Source: Tropicimonas sediminicola
GTDB lineage: Bacteria > Pseudomonadota > Alphaproteobacteria > Rhodobacterales > Rhodobacteraceae
DNA length: 64,000 bases
Assembly (NCBI RefSeq): GCF_900188335.1
Contig: NZ_FZOY01000002.1
Span: forward strand, 124,001 to 188,000
Direction of reading: 5' to 3'
Within the stretch, counting starts at the first letter, position 1. Each line of letters begins with the position of its first letter. The position numbers and the translations under genes were made by a program. The notes beneath the pieces are model-generated. The model was not told the origin of the DNA and did no database searches. It worked only from the letters and a program-made list of their open reading frames with translations. Positions 43,317-52,540 of this stretch are shown in pieces.

Positions 43317-43646
43317 ATGTCAGAGCCCGTGTCCAGCATACGCAACCTCGGTCCGGCGATGGAGGCCGCCTGTGCCCGCGCCGGGATCCACTCGGCCGAG
43401 GAGTTGCGAGCGCTCGGCGCGGATGAAACCTACCGCCGGCTGCTGATGACCGGCACCCGCCCCCACTTCATCGGCTATTACGTGATCGAGATGGGGCTGC
43501 ACGGCCGCCCTTGGAACGATTGCAAGGGCGCCGAGAAGGAGGCGCTCCGCGTCCGTTTCGACGCCATCGTCGCCAGCGTCACGACCAGCCCCAACCACGG
43601 GATCGAACGCATCCTCGACGAGATCGGCGTCGGCCGACGCCGCTGA
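43317..43646 (+). CDS. TfoX/Sxy C-terminal domain protein
   Basis: The 109-residue protein begins MSEPVSSIRNLGPAMEAACA and continues with AGIHSAEELRALGADETYRRLL, the helix-hairpin-helix-like pattern of the TfoX C-terminal domain. The N-terminal TfoX domain of gamma-proteobacterial competence regulators is absent, as is common in alphaproteobacteria. Function is unknown; competence control is not implied. It converges with ndk. Confidence 0.85.
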   Translation: MSEPVSSIRNLGPAMEAACARAGIHSAEELRALGADETYRRLLMTGTRPHFIGYYVIEMGLHGRPWNDCKGAEKEALRVRFDAIVASVTTSPNHGIERILDEIGVGRRR

Positions 43647-43664
43647 CCCCACACATCGACGACG

Positions 43665-43694
43665 AAAAAGGCCGCCCCCGGGAAGGGAGCGGCC
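43665..43694 (-). terminator. Intrinsic terminator of ndk
   Basis: On the minus strand GGCCGC pairs with GCGGCC and is followed by TTTTT (43669-43665). It lies 31 bp after the ndk stop. Confidence 0.8.
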
Positions 43695-43724
43695 TGATCA
43701 CGCGGGGCGTGAGGATCGAAAGGG

Positions 43725-44147
<423 letters not shown>

Positions 44148-44229
44148 GGGATGTCTCCTGTTGGCGACGTTGAAATTTGGCCGCGCCGTAGCATGGGGAG
44201 GCCGTGTTGAAAAGCCCCGGCGGGCGGGA

Positions 44230-44260
44230 CCGGGGCGCTGCCCCGGACCCCGGGGTACTT
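44230..44260. repeat. Dispersed GC-rich hairpin repeat
   Basis: CCGGGGC-GCT-GCCCCGG is a perfect 7-bp stem, followed by ACCCCGGGGTACTT. Short elements of this kind (GGGGCGCTGCCCC then GACCCC) recur between genes in many Rhodobacterales. It lies between the divergent ndk and ABC-F genes. A related core, GCTGCCCCGGAC, appears in the tctC-tctB hairpin at 31956-31967. Confidence 0.55.
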
Positions 44261-44332
44261 GACCAGGGAGAATGGCGAGGGTGAGCGCCGGCCGCGTTGA
44301 CAGTGCCGCCGCGCTCGGGCAGAGGCGTGACC

Positions 44333-46186
44333 ATGCTGAAGCTCACCGACATCTCCTATTCCGTCGAAGGACGGCCGCTCATCGAGCATGCAACCGCCGT
44401 GATCCCGACCGGCCACAAGGTGGGCGTGGTCGGGCGCAACGGCACCGGCAAGACCACGCTCTTCCGGCTGATCCGGGGCGAGCTGACGCTGGAGACCGGG
44501 AGCATCGAGGTGCCGCGCGGCGCGCGGATCGGCGGCGTGTCGCAGGAGGTGCCGGGCAACGAGGTTTCGCTGCTCGACACGGTGCTGGCGGCCGACACCG
44601 AGCGCGCGGCGCTGATGGCCGAGGCGGAGACGGCGACGGACCCGGCGCGCATCGCCGAGGTGCAGACCCGGCTGACCGATATCGACGCGTGGTCGGCGGA
44701 GGCGCGCGCCAGCTCGATCCTGCGCGGCCTCGGTTTCGAGCCGGAAGAACAGGCAATGCCCTGCTCCGCCTTTTCAGGCGGCTGGCGGATGCGCGTTGCG
44801 CTGGCGGCGGTGCTGTTTTCCCAGCCCGACCTGCTGCTGCTCGACGAGCCGACCAACTATCTCGACCTCGAAGGCGCGCTGTGGCTGGAGACCTATCTCA
44901 CGCGCTATCCCCACACGGTGCTGATCGTCAGCCACGATCGGGCGCTGCTGAACCGCTCGGTGGGCGCGATCCTGCACCTCGAAGACCGCAAACTCACGCT
45001 CTACCAGGGCCCCTACGACACCTTTGCCGAGACCCGCGCGGCGCGGCTGGCGGCGGCGGAGAGCGAAGCGCGCAAGCAGGAGGCCCGGCGGGCGCATCTG
45101 CAGAGCTATGTCGACCGGTTCCGCTACAAGGCCGACAAGGCGCGGCAGGCGCAGTCGCGGCTGAAGATGATCGCGCGGATGAAACCGATCTCGACGCCGC
45201 AGGAAGCCGCACTGCGCCGTTTCACCTTTCCCGAGCCGGAGGAGCTGTCGCCCCCGATCATCGCCACCGAGGGCGCGGCGATCGGCTATGGCGAGACCAC
45301 GGTGCTGTCGCGCCTGTCCCTGCGGATCGACCAGGACGACCGGATCGCGCTGCTGGGACGCAACGGCGAGGGCAAGTCGACGCTGTCGAAGTTCCTGGCC
45401 GGTCGGCTCGAAGCGCAGAAGGGCCGGATCACCCGGTCTGGCAAGCTGCGGGTCGGCTATTTCGCACAGCACCAGGTTGATGAACTTTACGTCGACGAGA
45501 CGCCGCTGGAGCATCTGCGCCGGCTCCGCCCAGACGAGGCACCAGCGAAGCTGCGGGCGCGGCTCGGCGGCTTCGGCATCGGTGCGGAGCAGGCCGACAC
45601 CACGGTCGGACGCCTCTCGGGCGGCCAGAAGGCGCGGCTCAGCCTGATGCTGGCCACGCTGGACGCGCCGCACCTGCTGATCCTCGACGAACCGACCAAC
45701 CACCTAGACATCGAGAGCCGCGAGGCGCTGGTGGAGGCCCTCACCGCCTATTCCGGGGCCGTGATCCTTGTCAGCCACGACCTGCACCTGCTGAGCCACG
45801 TGGCCGACCGGCTCTGGCTGATGTCGGGCGGTCGTGTGGCGCCTTTCGACGACGACCTGGACGCCTACCGGGCGATGCTGCTGGAGCGCGACCGGCCGGA
45901 AAAGCCAAGGGACGAGACCAAGCCGAAGCGGCCCAGCCAGGCGGCGATCCTGGAGCTGAGGTCGGATCTCAGGAAATGCGAGCAGCGCGTTGAAAAACTG
46001 TCTGAAATGCGCGAGACGCTGGCCGAGCGACTGGCCGATCCGTCGGTCTATGACGAGGCCAACCGCGACCGGCTCGACCTCTGGCAGAAGAAATTCGCCG
46101 AGGTCGAGGAAGCGATGGAACGGGCCGAAGCGCTCTGGATGGACGCGGCCGAGCGGCTCGAAGCGGCGCAATCGGCGGGCGCCTGA
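44333..46186 (+). CDS. ABC-F family ATPase (Uup/YheS-like)
   Basis: This 617-residue soluble protein has two ABC domains in tandem. The first has Walker [10 protein letters not shown] near residue 36, signature FSGGW and Walker [15 protein letters not shown]; the second has Walker [10 protein letters not shown] near 340, signature LSGGQK and Walker [15 protein letters not shown]. An Arg/Lys-rich linker ([19 protein letters not shown]) joins them, and a C-terminal coiled coil follows (about 540-615). There is no membrane part. ABC-F proteins act on ribosomes. ATG 44333 has AGAGG at good spacing; the longer frame from 44297 is less likely. Confidence 0.92.
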   Translation: MLKLTDISYSVEGRPLIEHATAVIPTGHKVGVVGRNGTGKTTLFRLIRGELTLETGSIEVPRGARIGGVSQEVPGNEVSLLDTVLAADTERAALMAEAETATDPARIAEVQTRLTDIDAWSAEARASSILRGLGFEPEEQAMPCSAFSGGWRMRVALAAVLFSQPDLLLLDEPTNYLDLEGALWLETYLTRYPHTVLIVSHDRALLNRSVGAILHLEDRKLTLYQGPYDTFAETRAARLAAAESEARKQEARRAHLQSYVDRFRYKADKARQAQSRLKMIARMKPISTPQEAALRRFTFPEPEELSPPIIATEGAAIGYGETTVLSRLSLRIDQDDRIALLGRNGEGKSTLSKFLAGRLEAQKGRITRSGKLRVGYFAQHQVDELYVDETPLEHLRRLRPDEAPAKLRARLGGFGIGAEQADTTVGRLSGGQKARLSLMLATLDAPHLLILDEPTNHLDIESREALVEALTAYSGAVILVSHDLHLLSHVADRLWLMSGGRVAPFDDDLDAYRAMLLERDRPEKPRDETKPKRPSQAAILELRSDLRKCEQRVEKLSEMRETLAERLADPSVYDEANRDRLDLWQKKFAEVEEAMERAEALWMDAAERLEAAQSAGA

Positions 46187-46236
46187 CTCGTGGCAAGGGG
46201 CGTGACCTGCGCGGCGGTTCGGCCTAAGGAAACGGA

Positions 46237-46857
46237 ATGGACCTGACCTTCTTCATCAGCGCCTTCGTGACGCTCTTCGTGATCATCGATCCGATCGGGC
46301 TGGCGCCCGTGTTCCTGGCGCTGACCCAGGGCATGAGCAAGGAAACCCGAAACGCCATCGCGCGGCGGGCGATCGTGATCTCGCTGGGCCTGCTGACGCT
46401 GTTCGGCCTGGCGGGCGAGACGGTGCTGGATTTCGTGGGGATCTCCTTCCCGGCCTTCCGGATCGCCGGGGGGATCCTGCTGTTCCTGACCGCGCTCGAC
46501 ATGCTGTTCGAACGCCGCACTGCGCGGCGCGACCACACCGCCGAAGAGGACGACCGCCCCGATCCCTCGGTCTTTCCGCTGGCGATTCCGCTGGTCTCCG
46601 GCCCCGGGGCGATCACCACGATGATCCTGCTTGTGGGACAGGCCGACAGCACGGTGCAGGCCGCGGGCGTGTTCGTGGTGATGGTCGCGGTGCTGGCCGT
46701 CGTGATGGTGATGTTCCGCGCGGCCGGCCTTCTGGAGCGGCTTCTCGGGCGGACCGGCACGGTCGTAGCCACCCGGCTGCTGGGGATGCTGCTCGCGGCG
46801 CTCTCGGTGCAGTTCGTGCTCGACGGTCTGCGCGGGGCCTCCCTGCTGCCCGCCTGA
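46237..46857 (+). CDS. MarC-family integral membrane protein
   Basis: The 206-residue protein has six hydrophobic segments with MarC signatures: FFISAFVTLFVIIDPIGLAP at the start, FPAFRIAGGILLFLTALDM in the middle and FPLAIPLVSGPGAITTMILL near residue 110. The family is widespread and of unknown transport role; the link to multiple antibiotic resistance was not upheld for E. coli MarC. It lies 50 bp after the ABC-F gene on the same strand. Confidence 0.9.
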   Translation: MDLTFFISAFVTLFVIIDPIGLAPVFLALTQGMSKETRNAIARRAIVISLGLLTLFGLAGETVLDFVGISFPAFRIAGGILLFLTALDMLFERRTARRDHTAEEDDRPDPSVFPLAIPLVSGPGAITTMILLVGQADSTVQAAGVFVVMVAVLAVVMVMFRAAGLLERLLGRTGTVVATRLLGMLLAALSVQFVLDGLRGASLLPA

Positions 46858-46935
46858 CCGACGCCCCTCGGGGCTGGCGGCGGGGCCTCCTGCCCCCTAC
46901 ATGTTCCTTCGGAGCCGCCAGTCGAGGGAGAGGCC

Positions 46936-47517
46936 ATGAGCGCCGACCAGACCGCATCGCTGATCTATCTCATGCTGCTCGGCAGCGTGATCGCCGGATA
47001 TTTCTTCCTGTCGAACCGGCAGTCGATCGGACGCAGCCTGCGCCAGGCCGGTCTCTGGGCGCTGATCTTCATCGGCGTCATTGTCGCCTACGGGCTCTGG
47101 GGCGACCTCCGCAACACGCTCCTGCCGCAGCAGGCGGTCTTTTCGGAGCAGGGTCGGGTCGAGGTTCCGATGGGCAATGACGGGCATTTCCACATGGTGC
47201 TGCAGGTCAATGGCACGCCGGTGCAGTTCGTCGTGGACACCGGCGCCACCGACATCGTGCTGAGCCAGAAGGATGCCGAGCGCGTGGGCATCGAGACCGA
47301 CAGCCTGCCCTATCTGGGCACCGCCAACACCGCCAACGGGCGGGTTCAGACGGCGCGGGTGCGTCTGGAGGAGGTCGCGCTCGGCGACATCCGGGACACC
47401 AACGTCGCGGCGGTGGTGAACGGCGGCGAGATGCAGGGATCGCTGCTCGGCATGGCCTATCTGAACCGTTTCGCCGAGGTCACCTTTGGCGGAGGCAAGA
47501 TGATTCTCACCCGCTAA
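46936..47517 (+). CDS. Membrane-anchored retropepsin-like aspartic protease (TIGR02281 type)
   Basis: The 193-residue protein has two membrane segments (residues about 8-26 and 39-57). A periplasmic clan AA aspartic protease domain follows, with the single catalytic motif VVDTGATDIVLS and Asp101, and the LLGMAYLNRF segment near the C-terminus. One motif per chain means it should act as a dimer. The TIGR02281 family is conserved in alphaproteobacteria; substrates are unknown. Confidence 0.87.
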   Translation: MSADQTASLIYLMLLGSVIAGYFFLSNRQSIGRSLRQAGLWALIFIGVIVAYGLWGDLRNTLLPQQAVFSEQGRVEVPMGNDGHFHMVLQVNGTPVQFVVDTGATDIVLSQKDAERVGIETDSLPYLGTANTANGRVQTARVRLEEVALGDIRDTNVAAVVNGGEMQGSLLGMAYLNRFAEVTFGGGKMILTR

Positions 47518-47658
47518 GACCCCGAATCTTCTAACTTCCCTCTCCACATTGACAGGCATCATGGCGCGCGCTTTCGCGCATGACCTATGATGAGACAGGG
47601 AGTCCCGACGCGGCACTCCTGGCGCGTTCGGTGGCGCTCCCGCAACAAGGAGGGAGCG

Positions 47659-48138
47659 ATGTCACAGTTCAAGACCATGAAGACCATGCTAGCGGCAGCG
47701 GCCTTAGTCGCCCTTGCCGCGGGGGCCGCCTGGGGCCAAGAGGACCAGAGCGGCCGCGCCGAGTACCTTGGTGCATGTGCCAGCTGCCACGGCGTCGATG
47801 CCCATGGCGGCGGCGAGGTCTCGAAATACCTCAATGTCGAGGTGCCGGACCTGACCACGCTGGCCGAGCGCAATGGCGGCGTCTTCCCGATGCTGGAGGT
47901 GATCCACATCATCGACGGGCGCAGCGGCGTGCGCGGCCACGGGGACGAAACCCCTGTCTGGGGCACCGGCTTCCGGCTGACCGACCGTGAGGCGCTCGCG
48001 GCGTCGGGTGAAATGCCCGCCTGGGGCGACCTGTTCCGCTCGGCCATCGGCGAGGATGCAGGCCCGTTCGGCGCGGAAACGATCGTGCGCGGGCGGATGC
48101 TGTCGCTGGCGCTCTATCTGGAGTCGATCCAGAAGTAG
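47659..48138 (+). CDS. Periplasmic c-type cytochrome
   Basis: The 159-residue protein has a signal peptide (MLAAAALVALAAGAAWGQ, cleaved near residue 26) and one heme site CASCH (Cys40, Cys43, His44). The second axial ligand may be the Met in SGEMPAWGDLF. It is a class I monohaem cytochrome c that moves electrons in the periplasm; the partner cannot be told. ATG 47659 is chosen because of the GGAGGGAG ribosome site and the signal peptide; the longer frame from 47587 lacks both. It is followed by a strong terminator. Confidence 0.9.
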   Translation: MSQFKTMKTMLAAAALVALAAGAAWGQEDQSGRAEYLGACASCHGVDAHGGGEVSKYLNVEVPDLTTLAERNGGVFPMLEVIHIIDGRSGVRGHGDETPVWGTGFRLTDREALAASGEMPAWGDLFRSAIGEDAGPFGAETIVRGRMLSLALYLESIQK

Positions 48139-48209
48139 GCGCACTGGCACAGGCCGGAAGCGGCAAGAGTTAAGCGGTGGGGGGGAGCTTCGGCTCCTTG
48201 GGTGAGTGG

Positions 48210-48238
48210 CCCCGCCGGGGGGCACCCCGGCGGGGTTT
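48210..48238 (+). terminator. Intrinsic terminator after the cytochrome c gene
   Basis: CCCCGCCGGGG and CCCCGGCGGGG form a perfect 11-bp stem around GGCA, followed by TTT. A smaller hairpin GGAGC-TTCG-GCTCC (48184-48197) lies just before it. Confidence 0.75.
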
Positions 48239-48264
48239 CCTGATGACCGGCCCCCGGGCGCCGC

Positions 48265-48723
48265 TCAGCGTTCGGCCTTCTTCTCCCAGCGACCGCCCTC
48301 TTCGGACCAGTACTGGGCCGAGGCGCCGGCCTCGGTCAGCGCCTTCCACTGGCCGCGGGCGTGCTGCACCGCCGCCTCGTTGCGCCCGTCAAAGAGGATG
48401 CAGGCCCGCTCCAGTTCGGCGACCTCGTCGGCGCCCACCGGGGCGCCGTCGATCGCCATGAGGCAAGTGGCCCCGTTGGCGATCGCGGTGTCGCTGGTCA
48501 GGAGCACCGGCTGGTCGGCATCGTGCGGACCGCCCGCCAGCCCGTGTGGCAGGAACCCCTCCTCCGGCCCCAGCCAGAGCTTCTCGTCCAGCCAGCGCAG
48601 ACGGTCCGTATCGGTCCCGCGCACGACGACCCGCCAGCCGCGCTCCCGCGACTTCTCCAGCAGCATCGTCAGCGTGACCTCCAGCGGGTTCCGCGTCAGG
48701 TGGTAGAAGAGCGCCTGCCCCAT
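48265..48723 (-). CDS. holC: DNA polymerase III chi subunit
   Basis: The 152-residue protein starts GQALFYHLTRNPLEVTLTML and includes SRERGWRVVVRGTDTDRLRW and the LDEKLWLG-x-x-x-x-FLPHG pattern of the HolC family. Chi links the clamp loader to single-strand-binding protein at the replication fork. It begins 4 bp after the pepA stop, the conserved alphaproteobacterial order pepA-holC. Confidence 0.92.
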   Translation of the reverse strand: MGQALFYHLTRNPLEVTLTMLLEKSRERGWRVVVRGTDTDRLRWLDEKLWLGPEEGFLPHGLAGGPHDADQPVLLTSDTAIANGATCLMAIDGAPVGADEVAELERACILFDGRNEAAVQHARGQWKALTEAGASAQYWSEEGGRWEKKAER

Positions 48724-48727
48724 CGGA

Positions 48728-50203
48728 TCATCCGGCCTCGTAGCCGTTGCGGATCAGCCGGTCGAGCGCCAGCACGCCCCAGCCCGAGGCCCCCTTGGGC
48801 GCCAGCGGCGGCGCGGCGGCGGGCTGGGCCACGCCGGCGATGTCCAGGTGGATCCAGGGCGTGTCGTCCTTGACGAACCGGTGCAGGAATTCCGCCGCGG
48901 TGATCGCGCCGCCCCAGCGGGTGCCTACGTTCTTCACGTCCGCCTTCTGGGACTTCAGCAGGCTCGCGTAGCTTTCGCCGAGGGGCATCCGCCAGGCGCC
49001 CTCGCCCTCGACCGATGCGGCCTTGAGGAAGGCATTGCAGAAATCGTCATTGTTGGAGAAGACGCCGGCGTTGTCATGGCCAAGCGAGACAATGATCGCG
49101 CCGGTGAGCGTGGCAAGGTCGATCATGCCCACCGGATTGAACCGCTCCTGCGCGTACCACATGACGTCGCCCAGCACGAGCCGGCCCTCGGCGTCGGTGT
49201 TGATCACCTCCACCGTATCGCCCTTCATCGAGGTCACGATATCACCCGGCCGCTGCGCCTTGCCGTCGGGCATGTTCTCGACCAGCCCGACGAGGCCCAC
49301 GACATTGGCCTTGGCCTTGCGGCCGGCGATGGCGCGCATCACACCGGCGACGACGCCCGCGCCGCCCATGTCCATCGTCATGTCTTCCATGCCGGCCCCG
49401 GGCTTGAGCGAAATCCCCCCGGTGTCGAAGACCACGCCCTTGCCGATGAGCGCCAGCGGCGCCTCGTCGCCGCCGCCCTTCCACTGCATCACCACGACCT
49501 TGGAGGGGCTTTCCGAGCCCTGCCCGACGCCCAGCAGCATGGTCATGCCGAGATCGGCCAGCGCCGCCTCGTCGAGCACCTCGACCTCGACGCCCAGCTC
49601 GCGCAGCGCTTCCAGCCGATCGGCGAATTCGGTCGTGGTCAGCAGGTTTGCCGGCAGGTTGACAAGGTCGCGGGTCATGAAGACCCCCTCTGCCAGGGCG
49701 CGCACCGCCTCCATCTCGGGGACGACCGGCTCCGGATCGTTGACCATCATCTTCATGGCGCCCTTGGCCGGGTTCGCGGCCTCGCCGGACTTGCAGGCGT
49801 CGAAGGCATAGGCCCTCAGCATCATGCCGAGCGCGATCTCCTGCGTGCGTTTGCGGGCGCTGGCCAGCACCAGCACATCCTGCTTGCCGCGCGCCGCGCC
49901 GGCCGCCGCCCCCGCCTTGCGCAGCTCCTCGGTGCTCGCCGTCCGCTCCAGCCTGACGACCTGGACCGCCTCGGCCGCCATGCCGGAGGGATAGGCGATG
50001 TCGCGGGCCTCGCCCGGCTTCAGCGCCGCGAAGGCCTCGCTCGTCGCGAACCGCACGATGGCGCCCCGGCACAGCCGGTTCACCCGGCGGGCGGCGGCGT
50101 CCAGCCGGCCGTCGGAGGGCACGAAGACGGTGATGCGGCCGGAAAACTCCTTCAGGGCGTCGAGGTCGGTGGCGATAATCTCGACATCGGGGACAAGGGT
50201 CAT
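48728..50203 (-). CDS. pepA: Leucyl aminopeptidase (M17)
   Basis: The 491-residue protein has an N-terminal macro-like domain (about 1-165) and an M17 catalytic domain (about 170-490). LIGKGVVFDTGGISLKPG supplies metal ligands and the active lysine, and NTDAEGRLVLGD is the family signature with the catalytic Arg. It is a cytoplasmic dimetal exopeptidase that removes N-terminal residues from peptides. ATG 50203 has a GGAGAGAG ribosome site. A longer minus-strand frame upstream of it is not coding. Confidence 0.96.
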   Translation of the reverse strand: MTLVPDVEIIATDLDALKEFSGRITVFVPSDGRLDAAARRVNRLCRGAIVRFATSEAFAALKPGEARDIAYPSGMAAEAVQVVRLERTASTEELRKAGAAAGAARGKQDVLVLASARKRTQEIALGMMLRAYAFDACKSGEAANPAKGAMKMMVNDPEPVVPEMEAVRALAEGVFMTRDLVNLPANLLTTTEFADRLEALRELGVEVEVLDEAALADLGMTMLLGVGQGSESPSKVVVMQWKGGGDEAPLALIGKGVVFDTGGISLKPGAGMEDMTMDMGGAGVVAGVMRAIAGRKAKANVVGLVGLVENMPDGKAQRPGDIVTSMKGDTVEVINTDAEGRLVLGDVMWYAQERFNPVGMIDLATLTGAIIVSLGHDNAGVFSNNDDFCNAFLKAASVEGEGAWRMPLGESYASLLKSQKADVKNVGTRWGGAITAAEFLHRFVKDDTPWIHLDIAGVAQPAAAPPLAPKGASGWGVLALDRLIRNGYEAG

Positions 50204-50422
50204 CAATCTCTCTCCGGATCTGTTTGCACCATTCCTATCTGCGCTCCCCGGAATGCGCCAGTCGGGCGAGGCCACGAGCCGCCCCTCCCCGCGACACCGC
50301 CGGATATTTTCACGCGAACGGTTCCGCGGCGGCATCCCGCGCTCTAGGCTGGGTGACAGGGAGTTTCGGTGGATCGGCCGTTCGCGGCCCACCGGGCGGG
50401 CGGATATGCCTTGGGAGGGGCC

Positions 50423-51097
50423 ATGCCGGAGACGACGACGCAGAAACGCGAGTTCACCCAGGCCGAAATCGGGGCGCTTGCGCATCTCTACCGGGGCGAG
50501 GTCTACCGAAGCACGATCTGGCGCACCCGGCTCGACACCACGACGAACTGGTCGGTGGTGTCGTTGGGCGCCGCGATCTCGCTCTCGTTCTCCAGCGCCG
50601 AGGCCTCCTCCCTGCCGCTGCTGCTCGTGGGCGTTCTGATCTGGACGCTGATGGTGCTGGAATCCCGCCGCTACCGCTACTTCAACGTCTGGCGTGCCCG
50701 GGCGCGCTACATAGAGGTCCATTTCTACGCGCCGATGCTGCTCGACGGCGACCTGCACACCGAGGAGAACTGGCAAAAGGTGCTGGCGGAGGATTACTGG
50801 CGGCCCGACTACCACGTCAGCCTCTTCACCGCCATGGGCCGGCGAATCCGGCGCAACTACCTGTGGATCCTGTCGGTTCAGATGATTGCCTATGTCGGCA
50901 AGCTGATCATCCACCCGGAGCCCGCGGCCTCGCTGCAGGAGGTCGTGGACCGCGCCGACACCGGGCCGCTGCCGGGCGAGCTGATCCTTGGGATCGGCAT
51001 CGTCTACCTCGGCGCCTTTCTCGTCATCGCTCAGATCACCGGACGGCGGGACGCCCAGCGGAGCGCGCAACGCGGGCGCGGCAGGGCCCTCGGCTGA
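50423..51097 (+). CDS. DUF2270 membrane protein
   Basis: The 224-residue protein carries AEIGALAHLYRGEVYRSTIW, TRLDTTTNWSVVSLGAAIS and ESRRYRYFNVWRARARYIE, all typical of DUF2270. Hydrophobic segments lie near residues 45-57, 66-78, 148-165 and 188-205. Function is unknown. GGGAGGGG precedes ATG 50423. It is divergent from pepA. Confidence 0.85.
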   Translation: MPETTTQKREFTQAEIGALAHLYRGEVYRSTIWRTRLDTTTNWSVVSLGAAISLSFSSAEASSLPLLLVGVLIWTLMVLESRRYRYFNVWRARARYIEVHFYAPMLLDGDLHTEENWQKVLAEDYWRPDYHVSLFTAMGRRIRRNYLWILSVQMIAYVGKLIIHPEPAASLQEVVDRADTGPLPGELILGIGIVYLGAFLVIAQITGRRDAQRSAQRGRGRALG

Positions 51098-51409
51098 GCC
51101 TCACCGGTCCACCGCCCGACACAGCACCGGCGCGGATCTGTCGCGCGCCGCTTTCCGCCCGACGCCGCGCGCGCAGCGCGCCACGCCCAACGGGGCGAGA
51201 TGCGTCAGCATCGAGGCCCGGCGGGAGCCCCCCGCCCCCGGCTTCCCGCAACGCCGGTTCGCGCGGACCGCTTCAGCGACTGCCGGCGCCTCCCCGCCGA
51301 CGGCCCCCTCGGGAGCCATCAAACTTCGACCAGAACCCCGCGATGGGTTTTACCGGTCCGGCAATATCGTCTAAGCCGGTGCGAAACACTGATCCGGAGC
51401 ACCGGCCGC
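51098..51409. other. Intergenic region upstream of the lpt operon
   Basis: This spacer of about 310 bp contains only shadow-like frames. It should carry the promoter of lptF-lptG-lptD; I could not assign boxes. Confidence 0.4.
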
Positions 51410-52540
51410 GTGGCGCGATTCGACCGATATTTCCTTTTCCAGCTCATGGTGCTCTTCGGCTTCTTTTCGCTGGTGCTGGTGTCGGTCTACTGGATCAACC
51501 GCGCCGTCATCCTCTTCGACCAGCTGCTCGCCGATGGCCAGTCGGCCGGCGTGTTCCTGACGCTCACGCTCTACACCCTGCCCAACGTGATCCGCATGGT
51601 GCTTCCGATCTCGGCCTTCGTGGCCGCGGTCTATGTCACCAACCGGCTGACCACCGAGAGCGAGCTGGTCGTCGCGCAGGCGACCGGCATGTCCCCCTGG
51701 CGCATGGCCCGGCCGGTGGCGCTGTTCGGGCTGGTCGTCGCGTTGCTGATGGCGGTGCTGGTGCACGTCCTCGTCCCGGCGAGCCGCACGCATCTTGCCG
51801 AGCGCACCGACGAGATCGAGGCCAATGTCGCCTCCCGCATGCTGACCGAGGGGCAGTTCCTCAACCCGGCCCGCGGCATCACCTTCTACATCCGCGAGAT
51901 CACCCGCGAGGGCGAGTTGCTCGATGTCTTCCTGTCGGATTCGCGCTCCGAGACCACGCGCACCGACTACCTCGCCGCCCGCGCCTATCTCGTGCAGGAC
52001 GAGCGCGGCCCCAAGCTGGTGATGGTCGACGGATCCGCCCAGACCTACGACCTGACGGACCGCCGCCTGCTCGTGACCACTTTCGACAGCTTCACCTACG
52101 ACGTCGGCACGCTGATGCAATCGGCCGGGCGCAACCGGCGCGACGTTCGGGAATATGACACGCTGACCCTGTTCAACCCCGACGAGGCCGCGCTCGAGGC
52201 CACCGGCAAGGAACGCTCCAACTTCCTCTACGAGGGGCACCTGCGCATCGCCCAGCCGTTCAACCCGCTGATCGCGGCGCTGATCGGCTTCTCGGCGCTG
52301 ATGCTGGGGAGCTTCAGCCGCTTCGGGGTCTGGCGGCAGATCGGGCTGGCCGTGGTGCTGATCATCCTGCTCCAGGCGACGGAGAACGTCACCGCCGACA
52401 TGGCGCGGCGCGAGGCCGCGCTCTGGCCGCTGGTCTACCTGCCAACCGCGCTCGGCAGCGCCATGATCCTCGTGCTTCTCTGGGCGGCCAAGCGGCCGGC
52501 GCTGTTCAAGCGCGTTGCCCGGCCGGAGGTGCCGGCATGA
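51410..52540 (+). CDS. lptF: LPS export permease LptF
   Basis: The 376-residue inner-membrane protein has three N-terminal and three C-terminal membrane segments around a periplasmic beta-jellyroll, as in the YjgP/YjgQ family. VARFDRYFLFQLMVLFGFFS opens it and ITFYIREITREGELLDVFL is in the jellyroll. With LptG and LptB it extracts lipopolysaccharide from the inner membrane. No ATG is available at the right place, so GTG 51410 is taken as start, with GGAG 12 bp upstream. Its stop overlaps the lptG start (ATGA). Confidence 0.93.
   Translation: MARFDRYFLFQLMVLFGFFSLVLVSVYWINRAVILFDQLLADGQSAGVFLTLTLYTLPNVIRMVLPISAFVAAVYVTNRLTTESELVVAQATGMSPWRMARPVALFGLVVALLMAVLVHVLVPASRTHLAERTDEIEANVASRMLTEGQFLNPARGITFYIREITREGELLDVFLSDSRSETTRTDYLAARAYLVQDERGPKLVMVDGSAQTYDLTDRRLLVTTFDSFTYDVGTLMQSAGRNRRDVREYDTLTLFNPDEAALEATGKERSNFLYEGHLRIAQPFNPLIAALIGFSALMLGSFSRFGVWRQIGLAVVLIILLQATENVTADMARREAALWPLVYLPTALGSAMILVLLWAAKRPALFKRVARPEVPA

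Noticed and set aside
43317-43646. Competence regulator Sxy/TfoX
   Set aside because: Only the C-terminal domain is present, and such short proteins in alphaproteobacteria have no shown link to competence.
47549-47591. TTGACA and TATGAT before the cytochrome c gene as a sigma-70 promoter
   Set aside because: The two boxes are 31 bp apart, too far for a normal promoter.
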